Below, piece after piece: positions 25,000 to 34,049 of a stretch of DNA of 64,000 nt. The position numbers and the translations under genes were made by a program. The notes beneath the pieces are model-generated. The model saw only the letters and a list, made by a program, of their open reading frames with translations. It searched no databases and was not told where the DNA came from. The number at the start of each line of letters is the position of its first letter. Positions within the stretch are counted from its first letter, which is position 1. Source of the stretch: Polaromonas sp. (GTDB lineage Bacteria; Pseudomonadota; Gammaproteobacteria; Burkholderiales; Burkholderiaceae_C); contig NZ_JABBPF010000161.1 in NCBI RefSeq assembly GCF_012927415.1, forward strand, positions 30,061-94,060, written 5' to 3'.

Positions 25000-25875
25000 A
25001 TGAGCGCTAACGATCACACAACGGCCCACGCAGAAGTACACACCGGACCGATCAAGACCCCTCAGCAGCTGCTGGCCGCGGTTTTTTTCTCTTTTGTGGT
25101 TCCGATTTTTGCCATTATCGGACTGGTTTATTACGTGACTTCCGCCAACAAGCCGCTGGCCGGTAGCGATAACTCCGAACGGGCAGTGGCGCAGCGTATC
25201 CAGAAAATCGGCATGGTCGAAATCCGCGACGCCAACCGAGTGCTCAAGACCGGCGAGGAAGTCTTCAAAGCCCAGTGCGTGACCTGCCACGGCGCGGGCT
25301 TGGCGGGTGCGCCCAAGTTTGGCGATGCCGCTGCCTGGAGCCCGCGTATCAGCACCGGCTATGACGCACTGTTGCTCTCAGCGCTCAAGGGCAAGAACGC
25401 CATGGGCGCGCAGGGTGGCGGTGACTATGAGGACATTGAAATTGGCCGTGCGGTGGTCTACATGACTGCCGCAGCGGGCGGCAAATTCCCCGAGCCCGTA
25501 GCACCTGCGGCAGGTGCTGCTTCGGCCCCTGTGGCTGCCGCGGCTACGGCTCCAGCCGCTACAGCGACACCCGCCCCCGCCCCTGCCGCTACCGTGGTGG
25601 CAGCCGCTGCGCCGGTGGTTGCTGCCGCGGCCGCACCGGGTGTGGGAGAAGCTTTGTACAAACAGGTCTGCATGGCCTGCCATGCGGCTGGTGTGGCGGG
25701 CTCGCCCAAGTTTGGCGACAAAACAGCCTGGGCTCCGCGCATCAAAACCGGCATGGAGACCCTGTACGCGAGCGCTATCAAGGGCAAGGGCGCCATGCCG
25801 CCCAAAGGGGGCTCAGCCGCCCCTGACGCAGACATTCGCGCGGCGGTTGACTACATGGTGGGCGCGGCCAAATAA
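25000..25875 (+). CDS. Membrane-anchored di-heme cytochrome c (c5-like)
   Basis: 291 aa. One N-terminal membrane anchor (about 24-48, AAVFFSFVVPIFAIIGLVYYV) and two cytochrome c domains with CVTCH (93-97) and CMACH (224-228), each followed by a similar block ending in AAVDYMV-like helices; the domains arose by duplication. An Ala/Pro linker of about 45 residues (167-213) separates them. Expected to carry electrons in the periplasm between quinol-oxidising complexes and terminal reductases. Distal ligands are likely Met in NAMGAQGG and GAMPPKGG. A strong terminator follows, so it is probably monocistronic. Confidence 0.92.
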   Translation: MSANDHTTAHAEVHTGPIKTPQQLLAAVFFSFVVPIFAIIGLVYYVTSANKPLAGSDNSERAVAQRIQKIGMVEIRDANRVLKTGEEVFKAQCVTCHGAGLAGAPKFGDAAAWSPRISTGYDALLLSALKGKNAMGAQGGGDYEDIEIGRAVVYMTAAAGGKFPEPVAPAAGAASAPVAAAATAPAATATPAPAPAATVVAAAAPVVAAAAAPGVGEALYKQVCMACHAAGVAGSPKFGDKTAWAPRIKTGMETLYASAIKGKGAMPPKGGSAAPDADIRAAVDYMVGAAK

Positions 25876-25898
25876 GCAGCAAGCCGCCGCGCTGCATG

Positions 25899-25927
25899 AA
25901 AAAAACCGGTCGATGACCGGTTTTTTT
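25899..25927 (+). terminator. Rho-independent terminator after the cytochrome c gene
   Basis: A-run, stem ACCGGTC-GAT-GACCGGT and seven T. Symmetric A and T runs make it effective for both strands, serving the convergent gene as well. Confidence 0.92.
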
Positions 25928-25977
25928 CATGATTTTCAGAAAATCAGGCGCTGGTCCAAAGCATACGGATACTGAGT

Positions 25978-25994
25978 GCTATTGTTTTTGTAGC
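25978..25994. repeat. Family A palindrome supplying a stop codon
   Basis: GCTATTGTTTTTGTAGC. On the minus strand it is read as CTA CAA AAA CAA TAG, so its TAG terminates the 185-aa gene that follows in this list. The outer four bases of each arm are palindromic. Confidence 0.6.
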
Positions 25995-26536
25995 AATTGC
26001 GGACTGCGTACATAAGCAAATCGGGCCGGCAGATCCGCCGCCTTGAATTCCTCGGGCATCCACAGCCCCTGCTCCAGCGCATCAGCCGCGTGCAGCATGT
26101 CCTGGGTATGCACCAGGCCGAAGCCCAGGTCGGTTTGCAGGTAGAGCCGCCCCTGCTGGTCGAGCACGCAGCGCTGGACATGTGCCGGCTGGCCGGTGTG
26201 CGCCGCCACGGCAAACCCTGGTGCCGCGTCAACGCGCCAGATGAAGGGAGTGGCTTCGAGCTCCACGTAGACGCGCTGCGGACCGTTCTGGAAAAACCAG
26301 CGGCCGCTGGCGTCGCTCTCGTAATTGCGCTGGATGAAGTCAATCAGCTTGGCATGCTTGAGCAGCGAGCCCCTGGCGCCTGCATTGCTGCCTCCTTCTT
26401 GCGCGGCAAAAGACCCGGCTGCCTGAGCCTGGTCGTCGCGCATGTACCAGTTGCCGCGTGCATCCAGCCCGAGCCAGCCGAAGCAGTCGGGAACGTTGGG
26501 CCATTTCGCAATGGCTTGCCTGACGATGTCATCCAT
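25979..26536 (-). CDS. Conserved betaproteobacterial protein of unknown function (DUF2946-type)
   Basis: 185 aa from MDDIVRQAIAKWPNVPDCFGWLGLDARGNWYMRD; the longer track ORF runs back into yheT and is rejected. Distinct blocks: FIQRNYESDASGRWFFQNGPQRVYVELEATPFIWR. No signal peptide. I recognise it as a conserved Burkholderiales family, but the DUF number is from memory and uncertain. It lies 4 bp after the yheT stop, so the two are probably co-transcribed. The last codons LLQKQ and the stop come from a family A repeat, so the native C-terminus may have been changed. Confidence 0.75.
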   Translation of the reverse strand: MDDIVRQAIAKWPNVPDCFGWLGLDARGNWYMRDDQAQAAGSFAAQEGGSNAGARGSLLKHAKLIDFIQRNYESDASGRWFFQNGPQRVYVELEATPFIWRVDAAPGFAVAAHTGQPAHVQRCVLDQQGRLYLQTDLGFGLVHTQDMLHAADALEQGLWMPEEFKAADLPARFAYVRSPQLLQKQ

Positions 26537-26540
26537 GGGG

Positions 26541-27629
26541 CTATTTTGCGCTGTTTTGGCCCGCTTGAGGCGCGACCGCCTGCGCGCTGGCCGGCAGCTG
26601 CGCGGCCAGGAAAGCCGCCACCGCTTCAGGCATGGCGCGCACATGCGCCGGAAAATCCGACACCGGAAAGCCGACATGGCCGCCGTGCGCGGGCTGCCAT
26701 AGGGTGACGTGGCGACTGACCTCGGCCGGCAGCGGCAGACTGCTGGCCGGAACAAAGGGGTCATTCAAGGCATTCAGCGCCAGCGCGGGTATGGCGATAC
26801 GCCCCAGATGCGGCTTGGCCGAGGCCCGCGCCCAGTAGTCGTCCACGCCTCGGAAACCGTGGACGGGTCCGGTAAATACATTGTCGAATGCATGCAGGTC
26901 GCGCGCCGCGAGCAGCGCATCGCGGTCAAACAGACCGGGGTGCTGCGCCAGCTTTTTCAGCGCCTTGGGCACCATGGTGCGGAGGAACATGCGGGTGTAG
27001 ACCTGCCGGTTAAAACCCCGGCCTATGGCCCAGCCGCTGGCGGTCAAATCGAGCGGCGAGCAGACTGACGCGACGGCGGACACCCGCTGCCCGGCTTGCG
27101 CACCCATTTCACCAGCCCAGCGCAACAGGGCGTTGCCGCCCAGGGAAATACCGACGGCCAGCACCGGCCCGACATGCTCCCGGGAAAACCGCCCGAGCAT
27201 CCAGTCGATCTCGGTGAAATCACCCGAGTGGTAGGCGCGCGGTGCCAGGTTGAGCTCGCCAGAGCAGCCGCGAAAATGCGGCACGGCAAAAGCCCAGCCC
27301 CGGCGGCGGGCAACGTCGGCAAAGGCTTCGGCATAGTGGCTGGCCGATGAGCCTTCAAGACCGTGAAACACCACCAGCAGCGGCTGTTTGGCCGCACCAG
27401 ACTGCCGCAAGCAGGGTTCAGCCCCGCCAGCGGGGAGCGAAGGAAAAGCAGTGCCAAGCATGGCGGCCGACTCCACCAGCCAGTCAACATCGACGAAGTC
27501 GCTGTCGGGCGTGGCCCAGCGTTCGCGGCGAAACACCGGGCGCGGGCCGACGAAGCGTCGGGCGTGCAAGGCGGCCCAGATGGTTTGCATATTGCCGCCA
27601 GGCAGCCACCAGGGCGCTACATAATTCAT
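26541..27629 (-). CDS. YheT-family alpha/beta hydrolase
   Basis: 362 aa. Starts with the family signature APWWLPGGNMQTIWAAL; nucleophile elbow GISLGGNALLRW (Ser), acid near LNDPFVPASSLP and His in PAHGGHVGFP complete a triad. Proteins of this family are carboxylesterase-like with unknown physiological substrates. The ATG starts 15 bp after the end of the neighbouring NTF2-like gene on the same strand. Confidence 0.92.
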   Translation of the reverse strand: MNYVAPWWLPGGNMQTIWAALHARRFVGPRPVFRRERWATPDSDFVDVDWLVESAAMLGTAFPSLPAGGAEPCLRQSGAAKQPLLVVFHGLEGSSASHYAEAFADVARRRGWAFAVPHFRGCSGELNLAPRAYHSGDFTEIDWMLGRFSREHVGPVLAVGISLGGNALLRWAGEMGAQAGQRVSAVASVCSPLDLTASGWAIGRGFNRQVYTRMFLRTMVPKALKKLAQHPGLFDRDALLAARDLHAFDNVFTGPVHGFRGVDDYWARASAKPHLGRIAIPALALNALNDPFVPASSLPLPAEVSRHVTLWQPAHGGHVGFPVSDFPAHVRAMPEAVAAFLAAQLPASAQAVAPQAGQNSAK

Positions 27630-27644
27630 AGCTTACTATAACCG

Positions 27645-28091
27645 TCAATGCAGGACTTGCGGCGTTTTCGGCTCTTCATTGAGCTCCTGCGCATTGCCCG
27701 GGCTGGCATGGTGCGCCACCATACGCCAGCCCTGCGCGGTCTGGTGGTAGACGTTGGTGGCAATCACATAGCCATGACGGGGGCCTTCTTCGGTCAAAAC
27801 TTCTATTCGCTCCAGCACGCTGTGCACGCTGGCGCTCAGGGTGTCGAGCTTGCGCACACTGACGGCCTGGGCGCGAATGCTGCCGTTGGAAAACATCGCA
27901 TCAAACGCGCCGCGTACCGCCGCCGGGCCGACCAGCCGTGCGCCACCCGGGTGGACACAGACGATTTCGTCCTCATCGCCCCAGCAGGCCATGAGTTTTT
28001 CGATGTCGCCGCTTTGCAGGGCTTCGTAGAACGCCGCCTCGACGTCGTCGACGTTGCCGGCACTGGCCGGTGGAGCTTTGAGTTTTCGCAT
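27645..28091 (-). CDS. NTF2/SnoaL-like domain protein
   Basis: 148 aa. Single cone-shaped alpha+beta domain: VEAAFYEALQSGDIEKLMACWGDEDEIVCVHPGGARLVG, AAVRGAFDAMF, then YVIATNVYHQTAQGWRMVAHHASPG. The pattern is that of the YybH/SnoaL_3 type found as solitary proteins of unknown ligand. It leads the probable three-gene unit with YheT and the 185-aa gene. Confidence 0.8.
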   Translation of the reverse strand: MRKLKAPPASAGNVDDVEAAFYEALQSGDIEKLMACWGDEDEIVCVHPGGARLVGPAAVRGAFDAMFSNGSIRAQAVSVRKLDTLSASVHSVLERIEVLTEEGPRHGYVIATNVYHQTAQGWRMVAHHASPGNAQELNEEPKTPQVLH

Positions 28092-28228
28092 GGGGTCAAT
28101 CGGGTCAGTTGGCCAGCAAGGCAGCGGCTGTGCTGCGGATTCAGACTGGAATTGTGCGCCGCCTCAAGCCGGGCCTGGGCGACGTTTGACTATGGTAGTG
28201 TTGAGGCCTGAATTCTGGAGGCTTTTAC

Positions 28229-28828
28229 ATGACAACCCGCTTATTATGTTTATCTTTCGTCGCCTTGCTGAGCGTGCTGCTCACGGGCTGCGGCTACAAC
28301 AATTTCCAGAGCCTGGACGAGCAGACCAAGTCGGCCTGGTCCGAAGTGCTCAACCAGTATCAGCGCCGCGCTGACCTGGTGCCCAATATTGTCGCTACGG
28401 TCAAGGGTGAAGCGGCCTTTGAGCAAGACACGCTGACCAAGGTAATTGAGGCGCGCGCCAAGGCCACGTCCATCCAGGTGACACCTGAAACGCTGAACGA
28501 CCCCGCCGCCTTCAGCAAATTCCAGGCCGCGCAAGGCGAGCTGGGCAGTGCCCTGAGCCGCCTGATGGTGGTCAGCGAACGTTATCCAGACTTAAAGGCC
28601 AACAAGGGCTTCAGTGATTTGCGGGTGCAGCTGGAAGGCACCGAAAACCGCATTACCGTCGCACGCAACCGCTATATCCAGACCGTGCAGGAGTACAACG
28701 TGCTGACGCGCAGCTTCCCCAACAACCTGACCGCGCTGATTTTTGGCTACAAGGTCAAGCCCAGCTTTGCCGTGGCGAATGAAGCGCAGATTTCCGTGCC
28801 GCCGGTGGTTGATTTCAACAAGAAGTAA
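28229..28828 (+). CDS. lemA: LemA-family membrane/lipoprotein
   Basis: 199 aa. Signal/lipobox LLTGCGYNNFQ, then the helical LemA core: WSEVLNQYQRRADLVPNIVATVKGEAAFEQDTLTKVIEARAKA, LSRLMVVSERYPDLKANKGFSDLRVQLEGTENRITVARNRY and VQEYNVLTRSFPNNLTA. GGAGG stands before the ATG. The periplasm-facing helical bundle has unknown function. It almost always precedes TPM-domain genes, as here, which suggests a shared complex. Confidence 0.93.
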   Translation: MTTRLLCLSFVALLSVLLTGCGYNNFQSLDEQTKSAWSEVLNQYQRRADLVPNIVATVKGEAAFEQDTLTKVIEARAKATSIQVTPETLNDPAAFSKFQAAQGELGSALSRLMVVSERYPDLKANKGFSDLRVQLEGTENRITVARNRYIQTVQEYNVLTRSFPNNLTALIFGYKVKPSFAVANEAQISVPPVVDFNKK

Positions 28829-28841
28829 GCAGCGGCTTCAG

Positions 28842-29795
28842 ATGACTTCGCGCCGCCTGTTGCCCCTGTTGTTTCGTGCGCTGGCCCGCCGGCTGATGCC
28901 GGCTCTGCTGCTGGCGCTGTGGCTGCCATTTGCGCCCCTTGGGGCGTGGGCCCAGGGCGTCCAGGCGGTGCCGCCGCTGACGGCGCATGTGATGGACAGC
29001 ACCGGCACCCTGAGTGCCGAGCAGCGCGATGCGCTGGATGCCAAACTGACAGCGTTTGAGAAAGCACGCGGCGCGCAGGTGGTGATGCTCCTGGTGCCGA
29101 CCACTCAGCCCGAGGACATTGCCGCCTTTGCGCAGCGGGTCGGAGACAGCTGGAAAATCGGCCGCAAGAGCATCGGCGATGGCCTGCTTCTGGTGGTGGC
29201 CAAAAATGACCGCACCGTTCGCATCGAAACCACCAAGGCGCTGGAAGGCGCCATTCCTGACCTGGCGGCAAGCCAGATCATTGAAACCGCGATCACACCA
29301 CGCTTCAAGCAGGGCGATTTTGCTGGCGGACTGGATGCCGGCGCCGATCAGATCATGGCGCGCATCACCGGCGAGAAACTGCCTGCCCCGCCCCAAGGGA
29401 CGGCAAATCGCCGCGGCAGCAGCGGCGGCTTTGACTGGACCACGCTGGCGGTATTCCTGTTTTTTGCAGTGCCCCTCGGCGGTCGCGTGCTGTCTGGCGT
29501 GCTGGGCCGAAAGCTTGGCTCGGTGGCTACCGGTGGCGCCGTCGGCGTGCTGGCCTGGCTGTTCACCAGCAGCCTGCTGATTGGCGGCATCGCAGCGCTG
29601 GCAGGCCTGGTGTTCGCCCTGATTTCCGGTATCAGCGGCCTGGGCGGCCTGACCCGGGGAGGTCACTCTTCAGGCTGGGGCGGGGGTGGTTTTGGCGGAG
29701 GGGGCTTCGGTGGCTCGGGGGGCGGGGGCGGCTTCGGCAGCGGCGGTGGTGGAAACTTCGGCGGCGGTGGCGCCTCGGGCAACTGGTACGCATGA
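28842..29795 (+). CDS. TPM-domain protein, YgcG type, with Gly-rich tail
   Basis: 317 aa from the ATG at 28842, 13 bp after lemA; the track ORF start lies within lemA. Signal peptide (LLLALWLPFAPLGAWA), TPM domain (VMDSTGTLSAEQRDALDAKLTAFEKARGAQVVMLLVPTT to IIETAITPRFKQGDFAGG), two or three membrane segments (about 210-285) and a C-terminal Gly/Ser-rich tail. TPM domains of this kind occur with LemA and are linked to membrane or photosystem repair in other organisms. Confidence 0.92.
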   Translation: MTSRRLLPLLFRALARRLMPALLLALWLPFAPLGAWAQGVQAVPPLTAHVMDSTGTLSAEQRDALDAKLTAFEKARGAQVVMLLVPTTQPEDIAAFAQRVGDSWKIGRKSIGDGLLLVVAKNDRTVRIETTKALEGAIPDLAASQIIETAITPRFKQGDFAGGLDAGADQIMARITGEKLPAPPQGTANRRGSSGGFDWTTLAVFLFFAVPLGGRVLSGVLGRKLGSVATGGAVGVLAWLFTSSLLIGGIAALAGLVFALISGISGLGGLTRGGHSSGWGGGGFGGGGFGGSGGGGGFGSGGGGNFGGGGASGNWYA

Positions 29796-30325
29796 TGAAC
29801 AAGCTCGCACTGCTGCTCAAACATCTGTGGCTGGACAGCTCCGACAGCCGGCGCGCCATTCCACCCGACATGGTCAAGCGCCTGGCTGAACGGGTGGCCG
29901 CCAGCGAGCAACGCCACAGCGGGCAGATACGCATCTGCGTAGAGGCTTCACTGCCCGCAAGCTATCTGTGGCGGCTGGACCGCAAAAACACCATTAAGAC
30001 CCTGATACGGCAACGCGCCATCACGATGTTCGGCAAGCTGGGCGTCTGGGACACCGAACACAACAATGGCGTACTGATTTATGTGCTGCTGGCCGAACAT
30101 GCCCTCGAAATCGTCGCCGACCGCGGGCTGACGCGTCATGTGGACGCAGCGCAGTGGCAAGCCATGCTGGCAGGCATGGCTGGCGCTTTTCAGGAAAAGC
30201 GCTATGAAGACGGGCTGACGCAGGCAGTGCAAGAAAGCTCGGCGGTACTGATGGCGAATTTTGCGCGCACAAACCTGTCGCTGAACCATCCCAACGAATT
30301 GCCCGATACGCCGCTGCTGCAGTAG
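29792..30325 (+). CDS. Second TPM-domain protein
   Basis: 177 aa. ATGA overlap with the preceding TPM gene. TPM core without signal peptide: RVAASEQRHSGQIRICVEASLPASYLWR, RAITMFGKLGVWDTEHNNGVLIYVLLAEHALEIVADRGL, AQWQAMLAGMAGAFQEKRYEDGL. Probably cytoplasmic or peripheral, forming a LemA-TPM-TPM unit. No catalytic residues are known for the family. Confidence 0.9.
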   Translation: MMNKLALLLKHLWLDSSDSRRAIPPDMVKRLAERVAASEQRHSGQIRICVEASLPASYLWRLDRKNTIKTLIRQRAITMFGKLGVWDTEHNNGVLIYVLLAEHALEIVADRGLTRHVDAAQWQAMLAGMAGAFQEKRYEDGLTQAVQESSAVLMANFARTNLSLNHPNELPDTPLLQ

Positions 30326-30349
30326 GGCGCAATGCCTTGGGTCTTCCTT

Positions 30350-30366
30350 GCTATATTTTTAATAGC
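30350..30366. repeat. Family A palindrome, intergenic
   Basis: GCTATATTTTTAATAGC, followed by TG as in other copies. It lies 24 bp after the second TPM gene, in the gap to convergent pdeM. Confidence 0.7.
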
Positions 30367-30432
30367 TGGTGGTGCCGAAGAAACATCGACTAAAAGCTGT
30401 TTTCAGCCCTAAACCGGGTTGTCGGCCAGCGT

Positions 30433-31119
30433 TCAGCGTGCGGCAGGCACGCGCCACACTGCGCTGCCGCCAACGGCGTACAGCGTTCGTCCCGGCTGAC
30501 GCTCGACTTGCCAGCCACCAGTAAATTCGCCAAAGGCGGGCAGCACGGCGCAATGGTCGTCAAAACTGAAACAGGCCAGCCGCAAACGATCGCGGCCCTG
30601 GCCGCGCAGCGTCAACACCGGATGCAGATGACCCGCGATCACGTAGCGCACGGCATCAATCCGGGGATGGTGGCAGGCGGCAAAAGGCCCGATCGCGCAG
30701 GGCTCATCGACCGTTTCGATGCCCAGAGAAAGCGGCGGATCGCCAGCGCGGCTGTCATGATTTCCGCGCACCAGCAGGCTCGGCAGCGAACGATGGCCTT
30801 CCCGCCACGCCGCGAGTTCAGCGAGCAGGGAAGGCGTTCTGGCCTGCACCGCATGCAGAAAATCGCCCAAGAACACCAGTTGCGCCGGCTGGTAGTGATT
30901 CAGCAAGGCGCTCAGGCGCGCCAGGTTCTCGCGCGTCGTGCCGGCAGGCACCGGCTGGCCCAGTGCGCGGTAAGTTGCGGCCTTGCCCAGGTGCAGGTCC
31001 GCCACCCACAAGATCCGGCGCGCAGGCCACCACAGCGCATGCTCGGGCAACAGCCAGAGTATTTCGCCAGCGCATTCAATTGCCAGCGGCCGGCCAGGCA
31101 CCGCATCGGTCTGACTCAC
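30433..31119 (-). CDS. pdeM: Ligase-associated metallophosphoesterase
   Basis: 228 aa. Calcineurin-like fold: [13 protein letters not shown] (D-x-H), FLGDFLH (GD), [10 protein letters not shown] (GNHD), AGHLHPVL (GH-x-H). Named in databases as the ligase-associated DNA damage response endonuclease PdeM; a homologue in Pseudomonas was shown to be a Mn-dependent DNA nuclease. Last gene of the exonuclease-ligase-helicase-nuclease operon, overlapping the helicase gene by 4 bp (ATGA). Confidence 0.93.
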   Translation of the reverse strand: MSQTDAVPGRPLAIECAGEILWLLPEHALWWPARRILWVADLHLGKAATYRALGQPVPAGTTRENLARLSALLNHYQPAQLVFLGDFLHAVQARTPSLLAELAAWREGHRSLPSLLVRGNHDSRAGDPPLSLGIETVDEPCAIGPFAACHHPRIDAVRYVIAGHLHPVLTLRGQGRDRLRLACFSFDDHCAVLPAFGEFTGGWQVERQPGRTLYAVGGSAVWRVPAAR

Positions 31120-34049
31120 AAGCCCGCTCTGCCGCGGCCCGTGGCGCGCCCGGGTTGGCGGGGTTTGCGCGCTGTAGCGCCGCCGCCCGACGGGCTGGAC
31201 AGGGTGTCCCGGGAAAACGCCAAGCTGCGGCGCACCTTCCCGGTGTCAAATTCCGCGTCCGGACTCACCTCTGCCGAGGCCTTGCGGGCAACCGGCTCAT
31301 CGGCGGCCTGGTCCAGTTGCGCCACCATCCGTGCGATCCGCACTGCCACGCTTTCATTGGACAGTTGTTCGCGAAAGCGCTCGACCATCAGCGGAAAGGC
31401 AAACGGGGTGGGCCGCACGAGGGTTTGAACGACCAGCCGCTGCGTATTCATGCGTGCCAGCGTATCGCGCAGCCGGCCGATTTCCAGCTCCTGGGCAAGC
31501 AACTCCTGCTCGGCCTGCAAGAGCAGCCGGTTGGCCGGGTCATATTTCCGGAAAACCTCGTAAAACAGCGACGATGAAGCCTGGAGCTGCTTGTTACTGC
31601 GCTTTTCACCGGGATAACCCTGAAAAATCAGGCCCGACACCCGGGCAATTTCCCGAAAGCGGCGCTGCGCCAGTTCGGTCGCGTTCAGGCTGGCAAGCAC
31701 TTCGTGCAGCAGTGCCGCGCGCTCATCGTGCTGGGCCAGCGCTTCCTGCGAGCGGGCATCATGGCCAGACTTGAGCACTTCTGGCAGCAGTCTGGGCCAG
31801 TCCACCTCGGTCGCGCTGAGCAGTTCAAAACCATAGTCGTTGACGGCGATGGAAAACGTACGTGGCGCATGCTGCGCCACGCGCCAGGCGATCAGGTTGG
31901 CCAGGCCCAGATGCACCGGCCGACCCGCGAAGGGGTATAAAAACAGATGCCAGCCTTCACGCGTTTTAAGCACCTCGGCCAGCAGCGTTTGCGGTGTCGG
32001 CAGGGCCGACCAGCGCTGCTGCAGCTGCAGCAACGGCTGCACGCAGCGCAGCTCGGGCGTTTCATAGCGGCCTTCCCCGGCAAGCGCGAGCTGCAGCACG
32101 ACCGCGTCGGCCAGCGTGGTGGACAGCGGCATGCGCCCGCCGTTCCAGCGCGGTACGGCGGGGCGCCTGGCTTTGGCGCGGCGCACCCAGGCGGTCATCT
32201 CGTGGATCCGGACCAGTTCCAGCAGACGCCCGCCAAACAGGAAACAGTCGCCGGGTTTGAGGCGCGCGGCAAAGCTTTCTTCCACCGTACCGATTTTTGT
32301 GCCAGCGACGTACTGCACTGCCATGCTGGCGTCGCTCACGATGGTGCCGATATTCATCCGGTGGCGCCGCGCCAGCCGTGCGTCGGGCACGCGCCAAATG
32401 CCCTGCCCGTCAGGCACGGCACGCCGGTAGTCTGGGTAAACCGCCAAAGATGGACCGCCTTGCGCGACGAAGGACAAGCACCATTCCCAGTTGTCCCGCG
32501 ACAAGGCGGCATATGCCGCCGTGCTGCGCACTTCTGCATACAGGTCGTCCGGCAAAAAACCGCCGCCGAGGGCAATCGTGACGATGTGCTGCACCAGCAC
32601 ATCAAGCGGCTGCAAGGGTGAACTGCGTGTTTCGATATGGCCCGCCACAATCGCCGCGCGGGCCGCGGCGCCTTCCACCATCTCGATGCTGTGGGTGGGC
32701 ACCAGGGTGATCCGTGACGGCCGGCCCGGCGCGTGGCCAGAGCGGCCGGCGCGCTGCCGCAGCCGCGCCCCCCCTGTGGGGGAGCCGAGTTGGCGGACGC
32801 GCACGACCCGGCAAAAATAAACACCCAGATCCAGGCGGGGGGTAGAGACCCCCGCCAGGAGCGCCCCACTTTTAAGGCCGAGTTCCACCCATTCGCGCAC
32901 CGCCCGGTCAAGCGAGCCATGGTGCAGTGCAATCAGCCCGGCCCAGTCCGGCCGCGCTTCCAGCATTGCCTGGTACCAGATTTCCGCCTGCGAGCGGGTG
33001 TTGGTGAAAACCAGCGTGGTGCTGCTTTTGGCGATTTCTTCAATCACCTGCGGCAGCATGCTCAGGCCCAGATGTCCGCCCCAGGGAAAACGTTCGGCGC
33101 GCTGTGGCAGCAGCGAATCAATGACGAGTTTTTTCGGTACCTGACCCTGGACCAACACACCGCCATCATGGCCAAGCAGGGTGTGCATGGCTTCGTGCAG
33201 GTTTCCCAACGTGGCCGACATGCCCCAGACCACCAGGCCGGTATCCGGAGTTCCGGGCGGGGCAAGCCCTTCGGAGGGCGGTGAGCGACGCGAAGCGAGC
33301 GAGCGTGGAAACGCCCCCTTCGAGCCGGGGCCGCGGGACTGGTGTTGCCAGACCGCAGGCGCAGCGGTCCCCCCGGGGGGCAGCGAACCGCACGGAGAAG
33401 GGAGCGTGGAGGCCCATTTCCTGAGCCGCGCCAGCGCCAGCTGCACCTGGACGCCGCGCTTGTTGCCGAGCAGCTCATGCCACTCATCAACCACAACCAT
33501 CTTCACGCTGCCCAGCACTTCCTCCGCATCGGCGCGGGAAAGCAGCAAGCAAAGGCTTTCCGGCGTGGTAACCAGCACCGTCGGCAAGCGCTGGTTTTGC
33601 GCACTGCGTTCGGCAGCCAGCGTATCGCCGCTGCGCGCGCCAGCACTCCAGGCGACGAAACGCGGCGCGGCGTCATCATCGCTTGTGGCATTCAACATTT
33701 CCAGTGGAAGTTGCAGCGCACGCAATGTGTCGGCTGCCAGAGCACGCATCGGAGTGATCCACAGCACCGTCAGCGGCGCAGATTTGAGCTTTCCTTTATT
33801 TGCTATGTTTTTAATAGCTGACTGGGGCCGATTTACAGGGACCTGAACCATGAAAGACATCAAGGCGCCAAGCCAGACGGCATAGGTCTTTCCCGCGCCG
33901 GTAGTGGCATGCAGCAGACCCGAGCGGCCTTCGGAAATCGCTTGCCAGACCTCGCGCTGGAACCTGAACGGCTTCCAGCCGCGCGCAGCAAACCAGCCGT
34001 CGAGTGCCTTCTTCGCAGAAGATTTGGACGAGCTTGCCGGCGTGCTCAT
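31116..34049 (-). CDS. Ligase-associated Lhr-type DEXH helicase
   Basis: 977 aa, longer than the usual 800-900 aa. Superfamily-2 3'-5' helicase of the Lhr-Core group acting in the bacterial MPE-ligase-helicase-exonuclease repair set. Walker A ATTGAGKT (48-55), [18 protein letters not shown] (188-191), [39 protein letters not shown], then the winged-helix and Lhr-specific C-terminal region. Two in-frame insertions explain part of the extra length: a family A segment around residues 71-90 between motif I and Ia, and 56 residues (213-268) made of family B repeat between motifs II and III. Frame is intact, and all helicase motifs survive. Confidence 0.93.
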   Translation of the reverse strand: MSTPASSSKSSAKKALDGWFAARGWKPFRFQREVWQAISEGRSGLLHATTGAGKTYAVWLGALMSFMVQVPVNRPQSAIKNIANKGKLKSAPLTVLWITPMRALAADTLRALQLPLEMLNATSDDDAAPRFVAWSAGARSGDTLAAERSAQNQRLPTVLVTTPESLCLLLSRADAEEVLGSVKMVVVDEWHELLGNKRGVQVQLALARLRKWASTLPSPCGSLPPGGTAAPAVWQHQSRGPGSKGAFPRSLASRRSPPSEGLAPPGTPDTGLVVWGMSATLGNLHEAMHTLLGHDGGVLVQGQVPKKLVIDSLLPQRAERFPWGGHLGLSMLPQVIEEIAKSSTTLVFTNTRSQAEIWYQAMLEARPDWAGLIALHHGSLDRAVREWVELGLKSGALLAGVSTPRLDLGVYFCRVVRVRQLGSPTGGARLRQRAGRSGHAPGRPSRITLVPTHSIEMVEGAAARAAIVAGHIETRSSPLQPLDVLVQHIVTIALGGGFLPDDLYAEVRSTAAYAALSRDNWEWCLSFVAQGGPSLAVYPDYRRAVPDGQGIWRVPDARLARRHRMNIGTIVSDASMAVQYVAGTKIGTVEESFAARLKPGDCFLFGGRLLELVRIHEMTAWVRRAKARRPAVPRWNGGRMPLSTTLADAVVLQLALAGEGRYETPELRCVQPLLQLQQRWSALPTPQTLLAEVLKTREGWHLFLYPFAGRPVHLGLANLIAWRVAQHAPRTFSIAVNDYGFELLSATEVDWPRLLPEVLKSGHDARSQEALAQHDERAALLHEVLASLNATELAQRRFREIARVSGLIFQGYPGEKRSNKQLQASSSLFYEVFRKYDPANRLLLQAEQELLAQELEIGRLRDTLARMNTQRLVVQTLVRPTPFAFPLMVERFREQLSNESVAVRIARMVAQLDQAADEPVARKASAEVSPDAEFDTGKVRRSLAFSRDTLSSPSGGGATARKPRQPGRATGRGRAGL
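33246..33413. repeat. Family B repeat inserted in the helicase gene (168 bp)
   Basis: Contains GGGGCCGCGGGACTGGTGTT, CGCAGGCGCAGCGGTCC and a CCCCCCGGGGGG hairpin, matching the 12.1-kb tandem units. It spans 56 codons of the helicase with no stop, beginning after ARLRKW and ending before [14 protein letters not shown]. Confidence 0.85.
33802..33818. repeat. Family A palindrome in the helicase gene
   Basis: GCTATGTTTTTAATAGC. On the coding strand it starts exactly at codon 78 and reads AIKNIA, within a Lys/Asn-rich stretch ([15 protein letters not shown]) inserted before [13 protein letters not shown]. Confidence 0.75.
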
